Below are positions 48,181 through 55,998 of a stretch of DNA of 59,913 bases, in pieces. The position numbers were made by a program, and so were the translations under genes. Source of the stretch: Actinomycetota bacterium (GTDB taxonomy: Bacteria > Actinomycetota > Acidimicrobiia > IMCC26256 > PALSA-610); contig PLBO01000072.1 in assembly GCA_003134555.1 (NCBI GenBank), forward strand, positions 1 to 59,913. The letters run 5' to 3'. Positions within the stretch are counted from its first letter, which is position 1, and every line of letters begins with the position of its first letter. Below the pieces are notes generated by a model. The model did not search any database and was not told where the DNA came from. It worked only from the letters and a program-made list of their open reading frames with translations.

Positions 48181-48789
48181 GTGGATCTGCTCTGGGTACG
48201 CCACGGAGAGCCCGAGCGCGTCGCGCCGGGCACCGGTGTGCCTGCCGACCCTCCTCTCACCGCTCGTGGCCGCGAGCAAGCGGAGCGGCTCGCATCCTGG
48301 CTCGCGCTCGAACCGATCGACGTCGTCTTGTCCAGCCCGCAGCGGCGCGCGATCGAGACCGCCGAACCCATCGCCCGCGCCCACGGTCTCGAGATGCAGG
48401 TCGTCGACGGGTTGGTCGAGTACGACGTGCGGTCGGACTCCTACATCCCGATGGAGGAGCTGCGCGCGACGCGCGATCCGCAGCTCGCGGCGATGTACGA
48501 GGGCCGCTGGGAGGACTTCGGCGCCGAATCAACGGACACGTTTCGCGTCCGCGTCGCCGCGACGCTCGACGAGGTCGTCTCCGCCCATCCCGGACGCCGG
48601 GTGGTCGCGGTCTGCCACGGCGGTGTCATCAACGTCGCGCTGGCGGTCGTACTCGGCCTCGACCGACATCTCTGGTTCGAGCCGCACTACACGTCGCTCT
48701 CGCGCATGGTCGCGTCGCGCACCGGTGTGCGCTCCCTCGCTTCCCTCAACGAACGCGCGCATCTGGACGCGAGAAGGGAATCCGCATGA
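48181..48789 (+). CDS. Histidine phosphatase family protein
   Basis: 202 residues. LLWVRHGEPE holds the catalytic RHG motif, SSPQRRAIETAEP the second Arg, and VCHGGVINVAL the second His. Broad phosphatase/phosphoglycerate-mutase-like family; substrate unknown. GTG 48181, 12 bases after the HAD stop. Its TGA overlaps the next ATG (ATGA), so the genes form one operon. Confidence 0.9.
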   Translation: MDLLWVRHGEPERVAPGTGVPADPPLTARGREQAERLASWLALEPIDVVLSSPQRRAIETAEPIARAHGLEMQVVDGLVEYDVRSDSYIPMEELRATRDPQLAAMYEGRWEDFGAESTDTFRVRVAATLDEVVSAHPGRRVVAVCHGGVINVALAVVLGLDRHLWFEPHYTSLSRMVASRTGVRSLASLNERAHLDARRESA

Positions 48790-49559
48790 ACGTCAATGTC
48801 GAACACGTCGACCGCGTCACCGTCGTCACGATCGATCGTCCCGCCGTGCGCAACGCGGTCGACCGGGCCACGGCGGCGCAGCTCGCCGACGCGTTCCGCG
48901 CCTTCGACGCCGACGACGCGCACGACGTCGCGGTCCTGACCGGCGCCGGCGGCACGTTCTGCGCGGGGGCCGACCTGAAGGCGATCGGAAACGACGGCGG
49001 CAACACGGTTCGACCCGAGGGCGACGGCCCGATGGGTCCGACGCGCATGCTGCTCTCGAAGCCGGTCATCGCCGCGGTCGAGGGATTCGCCGTGGCGGGC
49101 GGGCTCGAGCTCGCGCTGTGGTGCGACCTGCGGGTGGCGGCGCGCGACGCCGTGTTCGGCGTGTTCTGCCGGCGCTGGGGCGTGCCGCTCGTCGACGGAG
49201 GCACGGTCCGGCTGCCGCGCCTCATCGGTCATTCGCATGCGCTCGATCTGATCCTCACCGGCCGCGGCGTCAGCGGCGACGAGGCCGAGCGAATGGGCCT
49301 CGCCAACCGGCTCACGGAGCCCGGCGACGCGCGGCGGAACGCGATCGAGCTCGCGTCGGAGCTCTGCTCGCTGCCACAAATCTGTCTGCGCGAGGACCGC
49401 GCGTCGAGCTATGCGCAGTGGGGTCTCGGCATCGACGACGCGATCCAGGTGGAGCTCGAGCACGGGCTCCGGGTGCTGCGGTCCGGCGAATCGTTCGCCG
49501 GCGCGTCCCGGTTCGCGGCCGGCGCGGGTCGTCACGGGAAGGGCGCGCCGCCGTCCTAG
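48786..49559 (+). CDS. Enoyl-CoA hydratase/isomerase family protein
   Basis: 257 residues. IDRPAVRNAVDRATAAQLAD, TGAGGTFCAGADLKAIG (oxyanion hole), VEGFAVAGGLELALWCDL, and CRRWGVPLVDGGT where crotonases place the catalytic residue; the second Glu is not obvious, so dehydrating or isomerising specificity is open. ATG 48786 overlaps the upstream stop as ATGA. Its own TAG stop belongs to the -10 of the citrate synthase gene. Confidence 0.9.
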   Translation: MNVNVEHVDRVTVVTIDRPAVRNAVDRATAAQLADAFRAFDADDAHDVAVLTGAGGTFCAGADLKAIGNDGGNTVRPEGDGPMGPTRMLLSKPVIAAVEGFAVAGGLELALWCDLRVAARDAVFGVFCRRWGVPLVDGGTVRLPRLIGHSHALDLILTGRGVSGDEAERMGLANRLTEPGDARRNAIELASELCSLPQICLREDRASSYAQWGLGIDDAIQVELEHGLRVLRSGESFAGASRFAAGAGRHGKGAPPS

Positions 49560-49562
49560 TAT
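49557..49562 (+). promoter_or_regulatory. Leaderless -10 (TAGTAT)
   Basis: TAGTAT, 8-base spacer, GTG 49571 of the CBS-citrate synthase fusion. The TAG is the stop codon of the upstream enoyl-CoA hydratase gene. Confidence 0.45.
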
Positions 49563-49570
49563 TTGGGGCC

Positions 49571-51139
49571 GTGACCACGGAACGGACGGTCGGCGATCTG
49601 ATGAGTCAACCGGTCGTCACCGCGCAACCCGCGGAGACGGTCGCGCGGGCCGCGCAACGCATGCGCGAGCACCGAGTGGGCTCCGTCGTCGTCATCGATC
49701 ACGACGACCGTGCCATTGGGATCCTGACCGAGCGCGACATGATCCGCTTGGCGGCGGCCGGCTCCGACGCGTCGACCGCCAAGGTCTCGGAATGGATGAC
49801 CGCCGACCCCGACACCATCGGACCCGGGATGGAAGCGCGCGCCGCCTTCGCGAGCCTGTCGGAGCGCGGCTACCGGCACATCCCCGTGGTCGACGGCGGC
49901 GGCACGGCGCCGGTGACCGGACAGAAGCTCGTCGGGATCGTGTCGATGCGCGACCTGATGCGCGTTGCGATGATCCAACCCGCCGACGCGCAGGCGCACG
50001 AGGTGCCGAAGGGGCTCGAGGGCGTCGTCGTGGCCGACACCACCGTCGGCGACGTGCGCGGCCTCGAGGGTTTCTACCACTACCGCCAGTACAACGCCGT
50101 CGATCTCGCGAAGTCGCGACCGCTCGAAGACGTCTGGCAACTGATGTTCGAGGGACGACTCCCGACGGCCCTCGCGGAACGCGAGGCGTTTGCCGCCGAC
50201 ATCCGGCCGCGCCGCGCGATCCCGCCCGCGGTAGTCGACGTGCTCCCCGCGATCGCGCGCGCGGGCGACGTGTTCGTACCGCTCGACGCATTGCGGACGG
50301 CGCTGTCGCAATACGGCGCCGCGCTCGGGTTCCGACCGTCGCACGACATCGACGCCGAGACCCTGCGCGACAACGCGATGTCGACGTGCGCGGTCGTTCC
50401 CACGCTCATCTGCGCGCTCTGGCGGCAGCGCCGGGGCCTGGATCCCATCGCGCCGCGCGACGATCTCGCGTACGCGGCCAACTACCTGTACATGATGCAC
50501 GGCGAGGTGCCGACCCCTGAACACGCCGCCGCGGTCGAGAAATACCTCATCTCCACCGTCGACCACGGCTTCAACGCGTCGACATTCACCGCGCGGGTCA
50601 TCACCTCGACCGGCGCCGACCTCGGCGCCGCGGTCGTCGGCGCGATCGGCGCGTTGTCGGGTCCGCTGCACGGCGGAGCGCCCAGCCGCGCGCTGCAGAT
50701 GCTCGACGAGATCGGCACGGCCGATCGGGCCGAGCCCTGGCTGCGCGCCGCCGTAGAACGCGGCGACCGGCTCATGGGATTCGGTCACCGCGTCTACAAG
50801 ACCGACGACCCACGTTCACTGATGCTGCGCGAGGTCGCCGACTCACTCGGCGGCGACAAGATGGAGCTCGCGCGGCATATCGAAGCGACCGCCGTCAAGG
50901 TGCTCGAGGAGCTGAAGCCGGGACGGCGGCTGTACACGAACGTGGAGTTCTACGCGGGCATCGTCATGGACCGGTGCGGTATCCCGCGCGAGCTGTTCAC
51001 GCCCACGTTCGCGGCGAGCCGGGTCATCGGCTGGTGCGCGCACATCCTCGAGCAGGCGGCCGACAACCGCCTCATCCGCCCGAGCGCCCAGTACGTGGGG
51101 CCGTCGCCCCCGCAGCCGGTCCCACCGATCTCGAACTGA
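49571..51139 (+). CDS. Citrate synthase with N-terminal CBS-domain pair
   Basis: 522 residues from GTG 49571. Residues 6-60 (VGDLMSQPVVTAQPAETVA ... GILTERDMIRL) and 70-135 (VSEWMTADPDTIGPGMEA ... LVGIVSMRDLM) are two CBS motifs, forming one adenylate-binding Bateman module. From about 145 the short bacterial citrate synthase follows: GFYHYRQYNAVDLAK, GPLHGGAPSRAL (His367), GFGHRVYKTDDPR (His406) and TNVEFYAGIV. The usual catalytic Asp of NVDFY is Glu459. Condenses oxaloacetate with acetyl-CoA (or propionyl-CoA). The CBS pair suggests direct control by ATP/AMP or a related nucleotide. Ends over the NUDIX gene by 68 bp. Confidence 0.92.
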   Translation: MTTERTVGDLMSQPVVTAQPAETVARAAQRMREHRVGSVVVIDHDDRAIGILTERDMIRLAAAGSDASTAKVSEWMTADPDTIGPGMEARAAFASLSERGYRHIPVVDGGGTAPVTGQKLVGIVSMRDLMRVAMIQPADAQAHEVPKGLEGVVVADTTVGDVRGLEGFYHYRQYNAVDLAKSRPLEDVWQLMFEGRLPTALAEREAFAADIRPRRAIPPAVVDVLPAIARAGDVFVPLDALRTALSQYGAALGFRPSHDIDAETLRDNAMSTCAVVPTLICALWRQRRGLDPIAPRDDLAYAANYLYMMHGEVPTPEHAAAVEKYLISTVDHGFNASTFTARVITSTGADLGAAVVGAIGALSGPLHGGAPSRALQMLDEIGTADRAEPWLRAAVERGDRLMGFGHRVYKTDDPRSLMLREVADSLGGDKMELARHIEATAVKVLEELKPGRRLYTNVEFYAGIVMDRCGIPRELFTPTFAASRVIGWCAHILEQAADNRLIRPSAQYVGPSPPQPVPPISN

Positions 51140-51608
51140 GCGACGCGAGAAGGCGCGGCAGCTCCTCGGGGTGGAGCGTCTCGCCGGTCGCGACGAGCTC
51201 GGCGTGCGTCCACCAGCGATGCGACAGCACAGACCGCCGTTCGACGTCACTCCAACCGGCGTCGTCGATCTCGAAGCGCCGAGTGCGCACGCTGAAGAAC
51301 TGCTCCTTTTGGCGGTAGCGCACACCTTCGAAGTCGAACACCGCGGTGCGGCGGAACACCACGGGCCCGAGATCGGCGACCACGAGTCCCGTCTCTTCGC
51401 GCAACTCCCGCCGCGCGGCCGCCTCGATCGTTTCGCCGTCGTCGAGGCCGCCGCCGGGAGTCATCCACCAGGTTCCGGCCTCGGGCCGCGCCGGATCGCA
51501 GCCGCGTAAGAGAAGGAGCGCGCCTTCGTCGTCGACCACCAACACCCGCGCCGCGACGCGGTCGGTCACCCGCGGCGGAATCGGCGGTTCCTCGAGCACG
51601 CCGGCCAT
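51072..51608 (-). CDS. NUDIX hydrolase
   Basis: 178 residues. The NUDIX box GGGLDDGETIEAAARRELRE followed by ETGL is complete (G-x5-E-x7-R-E-x2-E-E-x-G). A pyrophosphohydrolase of nucleoside diphosphate-X compounds; substrate unknown. The last 22 codons overlap the convergent citrate synthase gene. ATG 51608; weak GAGG upstream. A Gly/Ala/Thr-rich tail falls in the overlap. Confidence 0.9.
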   Translation of the reverse strand: MAGVLEEPPIPPRVTDRVAARVLVVDDEGALLLLRGCDPARPEAGTWWMTPGGGLDDGETIEAAARRELREETGLVVADLGPVVFRRTAVFDFEGVRYRQKEQFFSVRTRRFEIDDAGWSDVERRSVLSHRWWTHAELVATGETLHPEELPRLLASLSSRSVGPAAGATAPRTGRSGG

Positions 51609-51653
51609 CCTCGCGCGCAGTCAAGCGGGCAAGAGGTGGAAGGCTGGTCGGCG

Positions 51654-52463
51654 ATGAGCAGTTCCGAACCCGGCTCTGCGACACCGCGGACGCGGCGGGA
51701 ACCACCGCGGTTTCGGCGCGTCGCGGTGCGCCGGGTCGAACCCAGGAGCCCGCGCCTGATCCGCGTCACGTTGGCCGGCCCCGACCTCGAGGGCCTGACC
51801 GTCGAGGAACCGGCGGCGAGCGTGCGCCTGCTGCTTCCGGCATCCACCAGCGACGAGCTCGTCATGCCGAGCTGGAACGGCAACGAGTTCCTCCTGCCCG
51901 ACGGGCGACGCCCCACGATCCGGACCTTCACGCCGCGCCGCCTCGACGCCGCGACTCTCGAGCTCGACATCGAGGCGGTCGTCCACGGCGACGGCGTCGC
52001 ATCCCGGTGGGCGGCCGCGGCCGAGCCTGGTGATCAGGCGGCCATTTCGGGCCCCGGCCGCGGATATGCCATCGACCGCGACGCACCCGCCTTCCTGCTC
52101 GCCGGTGACGAGACCGCGATCCCGGCGATCAGCCAGCTGCTCGAAGTCCTGCCCGCCCAAACACCCACCCAGGTGCACATCGAGGTCGCCCGACCCGATG
52201 CGCGCTTCACACTTTCCGGCCAGGCGCGCGCCACGGTCGAGTGGCACGACCTCCCGGCCGGCGCGGCCCCGGGCGACGCACTCGCCGCCGCCGTTCGCGG
52301 TACGAATCTTCCGCCGGGAGTGCGGGTGTGGGCAGCCGGTGAAGCCGCGGCAGTGCAACGAATCCGCCGCCACCTGTTCGAGGAGCGATCGCTCCCCCGC
52401 GCCCAGACCACGGTGCGCGGCTATTGGAAGCACGGCCGCGCCGGCGGCGACGGCGAGAAATAG
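51654..52463 (+). CDS. Siderophore-interacting protein (FAD/NAD(P)H ferric reductase)
   Basis: 269 residues from ATG 51654. FAD-binding barrel with RRVEPRSPRLIRVTLAG and RTFTPRRLDAATLELDIE (the R-x-Y/F-T flavin motif), DQAAISGPGRGYAID, then the reductase domain LLAGDETAIPAISQLLE and VWAAGEAAAVQRIRRHL, with RGYWKHGRAG at the end. Matches ViuB/SIP proteins that reduce ferric siderophores in the cytosol. No siderophore transporter adjoins. The downstream cNMP-domain gene has its own promoter and SD. Confidence 0.92.
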   Translation: MSSSEPGSATPRTRREPPRFRRVAVRRVEPRSPRLIRVTLAGPDLEGLTVEEPAASVRLLLPASTSDELVMPSWNGNEFLLPDGRRPTIRTFTPRRLDAATLELDIEAVVHGDGVASRWAAAAEPGDQAAISGPGRGYAIDRDAPAFLLAGDETAIPAISQLLEVLPAQTPTQVHIEVARPDARFTLSGQARATVEWHDLPAGAAPGDALAAAVRGTNLPPGVRVWAAGEAAAVQRIRRHLFEERSLPRAQTTVRGYWKHGRAGGDGEK

Positions 52464-52520
52464 CTGCCACCACCGCTCGCTACCTGCTCGCCGGGGTGGT
52501 CAAACGGCCCCGTTCGTGGT

Positions 52521-52526
52521 TACCGT
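52521..52526 (+). promoter_or_regulatory. -10-like TACCGT upstream of the cyclic-nucleotide-domain gene
   Basis: TACCGT lies 29 bases before GTG 52556; a GAGGAGGT SD precedes that GTG. This is a leadered arrangement, unlike most neighbours. Confidence 0.3.
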
Positions 52527-52555
52527 CGGGGCCGGCACTGAAGAGGAGGTCGGCC

Positions 52556-53554
52556 GTGCGCATCGAACACTCCGTCACGACTCTGTCGTGGATCCCGTCG
52601 TATGCCGTCACGGGCTTGAACAAGGCGCTCTTCGAGTCGGGCTTCACCCACTACGACGACCCGCCGCCCGACGTGCTCTACGACCTCGACGAGATGAAAC
52701 GCGACGACCGCTTCCGCTACGCCAACCGGCTGCACGCGTGGATCGACGTCGACGGCGGCCGCATCACCGACTACGGCTATCTCGGCGGCAGCATCATGGG
52801 CGCGACGACCGTACGGCTGGGTTCGAGGGACCTCGCCCGGTTCCAAGCCGTCGAGTTCGAGGAGCTGCGCGCCGAGCCCGAAGTCACCGACTCGTCGGTG
52901 CGCTTCCTGCAGACGTTCGGCGGTCACGTCGCGCTGCCGGCACCGCGGCACGTGAATCGCCCTCCGTTCGTGAAGCTCCAGGCACCGACCGTTTGGACCA
53001 CGCTCGCGCTCGTGCTGTACGCCGACGGCCGCGCCGAGTGGGAGTTCGTCGGCGCGAGTCCATTCCCTCGTCACTGGGTGTTCGACAACGACGGCAAGCT
53101 CGCGGGTAAGGCGGGGCTCGCGAACTTCAAGGAATGGTGGCGCCACTCGTTCGGCAAGCACACGCCGTGGGGCGAGCTCGACTCGCCGGCATTGCTGACC
53201 ACCGTCGAAAGCGCGTTGGAACGAGAGCTGTCGACGCAGATCATGGCCGGGGGCGAGAAGCCCAAGATTCGCACGATCAAAGAAGGCCAGCTGCTCATGG
53301 AGCAGGGCGAGCTCGGACACGAGCTGTACCTCCTGCTCGACGGGGTGCTCGCAGTCGAGGTCGACGGCGAAGTGCTCAGCGAGGTCGGACCGGGGGCGAT
53401 CCTGGGCGAGCGGGCGATCGTCGAACCCGAAGGACGGCGCACGGCGACGCTGCGCGCGCTCACCAAGTCGCGCGTCGCGGTGGCGGACACCTCACAGATC
53501 GACCGCAACAAGCTGCGCGAGATCGGTGACAGCCGACCCACCGCGTCGGAATAG
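52556..53554 (+). CDS. Conserved N-terminal domain fused to a cyclic-nucleotide-binding domain
   Basis: 332 residues from GTG 52556 with SD GAGGAGGT. Residues 1-210 form a domain I cannot name (starts EHSVTTLSWIPSYAVTGLNK, contains GHVALPAPRHV and LVLYADGRAEWEFVGASPFP), probably beta-rich. Residues 230-330 are a CAP-family cNMP domain: IKEGQLLMEQGELGHELYLL, GAILGERAI and RRTATLRALT, i.e. the phosphate-binding cassette with Glu and Arg. There is no HTH. It may sense cAMP or cGMP and regulate its own N-terminal domain. No partner is known. Confidence 0.8.
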   Translation: MRIEHSVTTLSWIPSYAVTGLNKALFESGFTHYDDPPPDVLYDLDEMKRDDRFRYANRLHAWIDVDGGRITDYGYLGGSIMGATTVRLGSRDLARFQAVEFEELRAEPEVTDSSVRFLQTFGGHVALPAPRHVNRPPFVKLQAPTVWTTLALVLYADGRAEWEFVGASPFPRHWVFDNDGKLAGKAGLANFKEWWRHSFGKHTPWGELDSPALLTTVESALERELSTQIMAGGEKPKIRTIKEGQLLMEQGELGHELYLLLDGVLAVEVDGEVLSEVGPGAILGERAIVEPEGRRTATLRALTKSRVAVADTSQIDRNKLREIGDSRPTASE

Positions 53555-53557
53555 GGT
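53552..53557 (+). promoter_or_regulatory. -10 (TAGGGT) for the leader ORF and FAD gene
   Basis: TAGGGT, 7-base spacer, GTG 53565, which opens a 21-codon frame. Its TAG is the stop codon of the upstream gene. Confidence 0.45.
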
Positions 53558-53564
53558 CATTCAC

Positions 53565-53630
53565 GTGCACAGGGAAGTCGTCGAGTCCGCGCGCGCGCGG
53601 CACCTCTCCCGGCAGCAGTACTGCGGTTGA
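53565..53630 (+). CDS. Putative 21-residue leaderless leader peptide
   Basis: GTG 53565 stands 7 bases after a TAGGGT -10 and opens a 21-codon frame (begins MHREVVES, ends SRQQYCG) whose TGA stop overlaps the TTG start of the FAD gene as TTGA. That coupling and the leaderless geometry suggest a genuine regulatory uORF. The single Cys codon close to the end recalls the cysteine-responsive leader peptides of mycobacteria, but one Cys is weak evidence. Confidence 0.45.
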   Translation: MHREVVESARARHLSRQQYCG

Positions 53631-55054
53631 GCGACAATTCGACGTATGACGCCGTCGTCGTCGGCGCCGGCCCGAACGGCTTGGTCGCGGCCGCATTGCT
53701 CGCCGACGCGGGATGGCGCGTGCTGGTGCTGGAGGCTGCCTCCGAGGTCGGAGGCGGCTCGCGCTCGAAGCAGCTCACGGAGCCGGGCTTCGTGCACGAC
53801 GTGTGCTCGGCGATCCATCCGCTCGCCGTGGCGTCGCCCGCAATGCGTTCGTTGCCGCTCGCCGATCACGGCGTGAAGTGGATCCATCCCGACGCACCAC
53901 TCGCGCATCCGCTCGACGGCGGCCGCGTGGCCTTGCTCGAACGCTCCGTCGATGCGACTGCCGCCGGCTTCGGCGCCGACGCCCGGGCGTACCGTCGCCT
54001 GGTCGGACCGTTCGTCGACGCGGGCGACGCTCTGGTCGAGTCGTTGTTGTCGCCCCTCGACATCCCGCCCCACCATCCGTTGTTGTTGGCTCGATACGGC
54101 GCGATCGGGATCCGGCCCGCGACACTCGTCGCGCGTCGCTTCCGCACCGAAGAACCCGCCGCGCTGCTCTCCGGCCTCGCCGGCCATTCGATGCTCTCGT
54201 TGCAGTCACCGATCACGGCCGGCTTCGGACTGTTCCTCGGCGCGCTGGCGCACCACGTCGGATGGCCTATGGCCCAAGGCGGCTCGGGGGCGATCGCCGC
54301 GGCGCTGGCCGCGATCGTGACCGCGCGCGGCGGCACGATCGAGTGCGACAACCGCGTCACATCCCTGCGAGACCTTCCGTCGGCCCGGGCCACGCTTCTC
54401 GATCTCACGCCTCGCCAAGTTCTGGCGATCGACGACGGCCGGCTGCCCGCTCGCTATCGCCGCACGCTCAAACGCTTTCGTTACGGACCCGGAGTGTTCA
54501 AGATCGACTGGGCGCTCGACGGGCCCACGCCGTGGACCAACCCCGAGATCCTGCGCGCCGCGACGGTGCACCTCGGCGGCACGGCCGGAGAGATCGCCGC
54601 CGCGGAGCTCGACGTGCAGCGCGGCCGCCATCCCGAGCGCCCGTACACACTGTTCTCGCAGCAGACGCTGTTCGACCCGACCCGCGCCCCAGCGGGCCGG
54701 CACACCGCGTGGGCCTATTGCCATGTGCCGCACGGCTCGACCGTCGACATGACTGGTGCGATCGAAGCGCAGGTCGAGCGATTCGCACCCGGCTTTCGCG
54801 ATCGCATCCTCGGCCGTCACACCATGGGACCGTCGGCGATAGAGACCTACGACGCCAACTACGTCGGAGGCGACATCAATTGCGGGGTGGCCGACCTGCG
54901 ACAGTTCTTCGCCCGACCTCGTCTGTCATTGCACCCGTGGGCGACACCCGTTCCGGGTTTGTATCTGTGCTCGTCGTCGACGCCGCCCGGCGGTGGCGTG
55001 CACGGCATGTGCGGTTGGCACGCCGCGCGCCTGGCATTGCGCCGCCACCATTGA
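53627..55054 (+). CDS. CrtI-like FAD-dependent oxidoreductase
   Basis: 475 residues. AVVVGAGPNGLVAAALLADAG then LEAASEVGGGSRSKQL is the dinucleotide fold of phytoene-desaturase-like flavoproteins; the C-terminal motif is PVPGLYLCSSSTPPGGGVHG. Actinobacterial relatives are annotated NAD(P)/FAD-dependent oxidoreductase without known substrate. The start is TTG 53627, the only start codon in frame after the upstream stop at 53552 that leaves the N-terminus intact; it overlaps the stop of the leader ORF (TTGA). It is the last gene before the repeat-separated array. Confidence 0.85.
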   Translation: MSDNSTYDAVVVGAGPNGLVAAALLADAGWRVLVLEAASEVGGGSRSKQLTEPGFVHDVCSAIHPLAVASPAMRSLPLADHGVKWIHPDAPLAHPLDGGRVALLERSVDATAAGFGADARAYRRLVGPFVDAGDALVESLLSPLDIPPHHPLLLARYGAIGIRPATLVARRFRTEEPAALLSGLAGHSMLSLQSPITAGFGLFLGALAHHVGWPMAQGGSGAIAAALAAIVTARGGTIECDNRVTSLRDLPSARATLLDLTPRQVLAIDDGRLPARYRRTLKRFRYGPGVFKIDWALDGPTPWTNPEILRAATVHLGGTAGEIAAAELDVQRGRHPERPYTLFSQQTLFDPTRAPAGRHTAWAYCHVPHGSTVDMTGAIEAQVERFAPGFRDRILGRHTMGPSAIETYDANYVGGDINCGVADLRQFFARPRLSLHPWATPVPGLYLCSSSTPPGGGVHGMCGWHAARLALRRHH

Positions 55055-55206
55055 TCGCTGTGTGTGCACATGCGGGTCGCGCGCCTTGCACACCGTAGCC
55101 ACCCTATTTTCCGCCGGGCAGTTGCACGGTCGCGTCGACGGTGCCGAACACATTGCGGCGGCCCGTCGCATGAGATCGGTCGAGAACCGATCGCAGCAGA
55201 TATGCG
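55055..55206. other. Junction between conserved genes and the repeat-separated array
   Basis: 152 bp without a credible gene. It contains a near-copy of the repeat (GGGCAGTTGCAC at about 55116) and ends in array repeat copy 0. If array genes run on the minus strand as in an integron, this is the distal end of the array. Confidence 0.4.
55174..55204. repeat. Array repeat copy 0 (divergent)
   Basis: GATCGGT-CGAGA-ACCGATC is a perfect 7-bp hairpin, followed by GCAGCAGATATG; compared with the others one base is changed and two are inserted between CGATCG and CAGATATG. Confidence 0.55.
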
Positions 55207-55944
55207 CTATCGGTCCTTGTCATGCCTCGGCGGGTAAGGGCTTGGATCAATCTCTTGTTCTGCTGTGCATTCCAGGACTTCGAGGGTCGGATGTTCCATG
55301 AGCGCGCGCAGGGTCGCCGGTGCGGCAGCGACGTAGGTCGAGAAGATGTCGAGTTCACTCGCGACGCACCAGGCCCGGTCGGTCGGCCACCACCACGTCG
55401 GGCTCTGAAACCACGGCTGCGATGAGAAGGCCGTGGCCGCCGCGACCGGCCCGCGGAACAGCAGGCAATTGCGATGTTCCAACGCGACGCGTGGAGCCCG
55501 CTCGCCCAATCGATTCAGAACAGGCCAGCCCGTTCCGTACCCGTCCCACAGACAGAACCAGCACTCATCGGGAGTCGTCGTGCGACCAGCGAGGACTTCC
55601 GCGACCGCAGCGCATTCGTCTGGGAGTAACGATCCCGGGTTCGGTTGACCCCACGGCCATGGTGGGGTCTGGTGGTGTGCGTCTGGATGCCAGCCGACGA
55701 GTTGGTTGTAGCGGGTCTCGGCACGGAGCGGCTGACCAGTCACCGCGGCGATATCTCCCCAGCGGACGTCACGGGACCTGCTCCGAGCACGGTGAAGGAT
55801 GCGGCCGTGAGCCGGATAGTCCACCGGGACAAGCGACGAAACGTGTAGCAACTGACGATCGGTCCACGGTCGCAACGAAGCCCGAAGCCAGTCGGCTGGC
55901 TCAACCTGGTCACACAAGTCCACACCGGGGAACGCATCAAGCAA
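55207..55944 (-). CDS. Conserved actinobacterial hypothetical protein (array gene A)
   Basis: 245 residues if TTG 55944 is the start, 238 from GTG 55923; neither has a clear SD and the start is uncertain. Conserved-looking features: DECWFCLWDGYGTGWP, ALEHRNCLLFRGP and, near the C-terminus, SPTWWWPTDRAWCVASELD. I recall this WWPxDRAWCVAxExD pattern in many Streptomyces and related hypothetical proteins of unknown function. Less GC-rich codon use than the genes before 55 kb. It occupies the unit between repeat copies 0 and 1. Confidence 0.75.
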   Translation of the reverse strand: MLDAFPGVDLCDQVEPADWLRASLRPWTDRQLLHVSSLVPVDYPAHGRILHRARSRSRDVRWGDIAAVTGQPLRAETRYNQLVGWHPDAHHQTPPWPWGQPNPGSLLPDECAAVAEVLAGRTTTPDECWFCLWDGYGTGWPVLNRLGERAPRVALEHRNCLLFRGPVAAATAFSSQPWFQSPTWWWPTDRAWCVASELDIFSTYVAAAPATLRALMEHPTLEVLECTAEQEIDPSPYPPRHDKDR

Positions 55945-55954
55945 GGCGCCAGAT

Positions 55955-55998
55955 TGCCCGATCCCGGTCGCAGGTGCGAGTGCCGATCGGCAGTTATG
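55955..55998. repeat. Array repeat copy 1
   Basis: Left arm TGCCCGATC (55955-55963), 19-base variable loop, right arm and conserved end CCGATCGGCAGTTATG (55983-55998). The arms pair with one bulged C. On the minus strand the end reads CATAACTGCC, and its TAA is the stop codon of array gene B. Confidence 0.75.
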
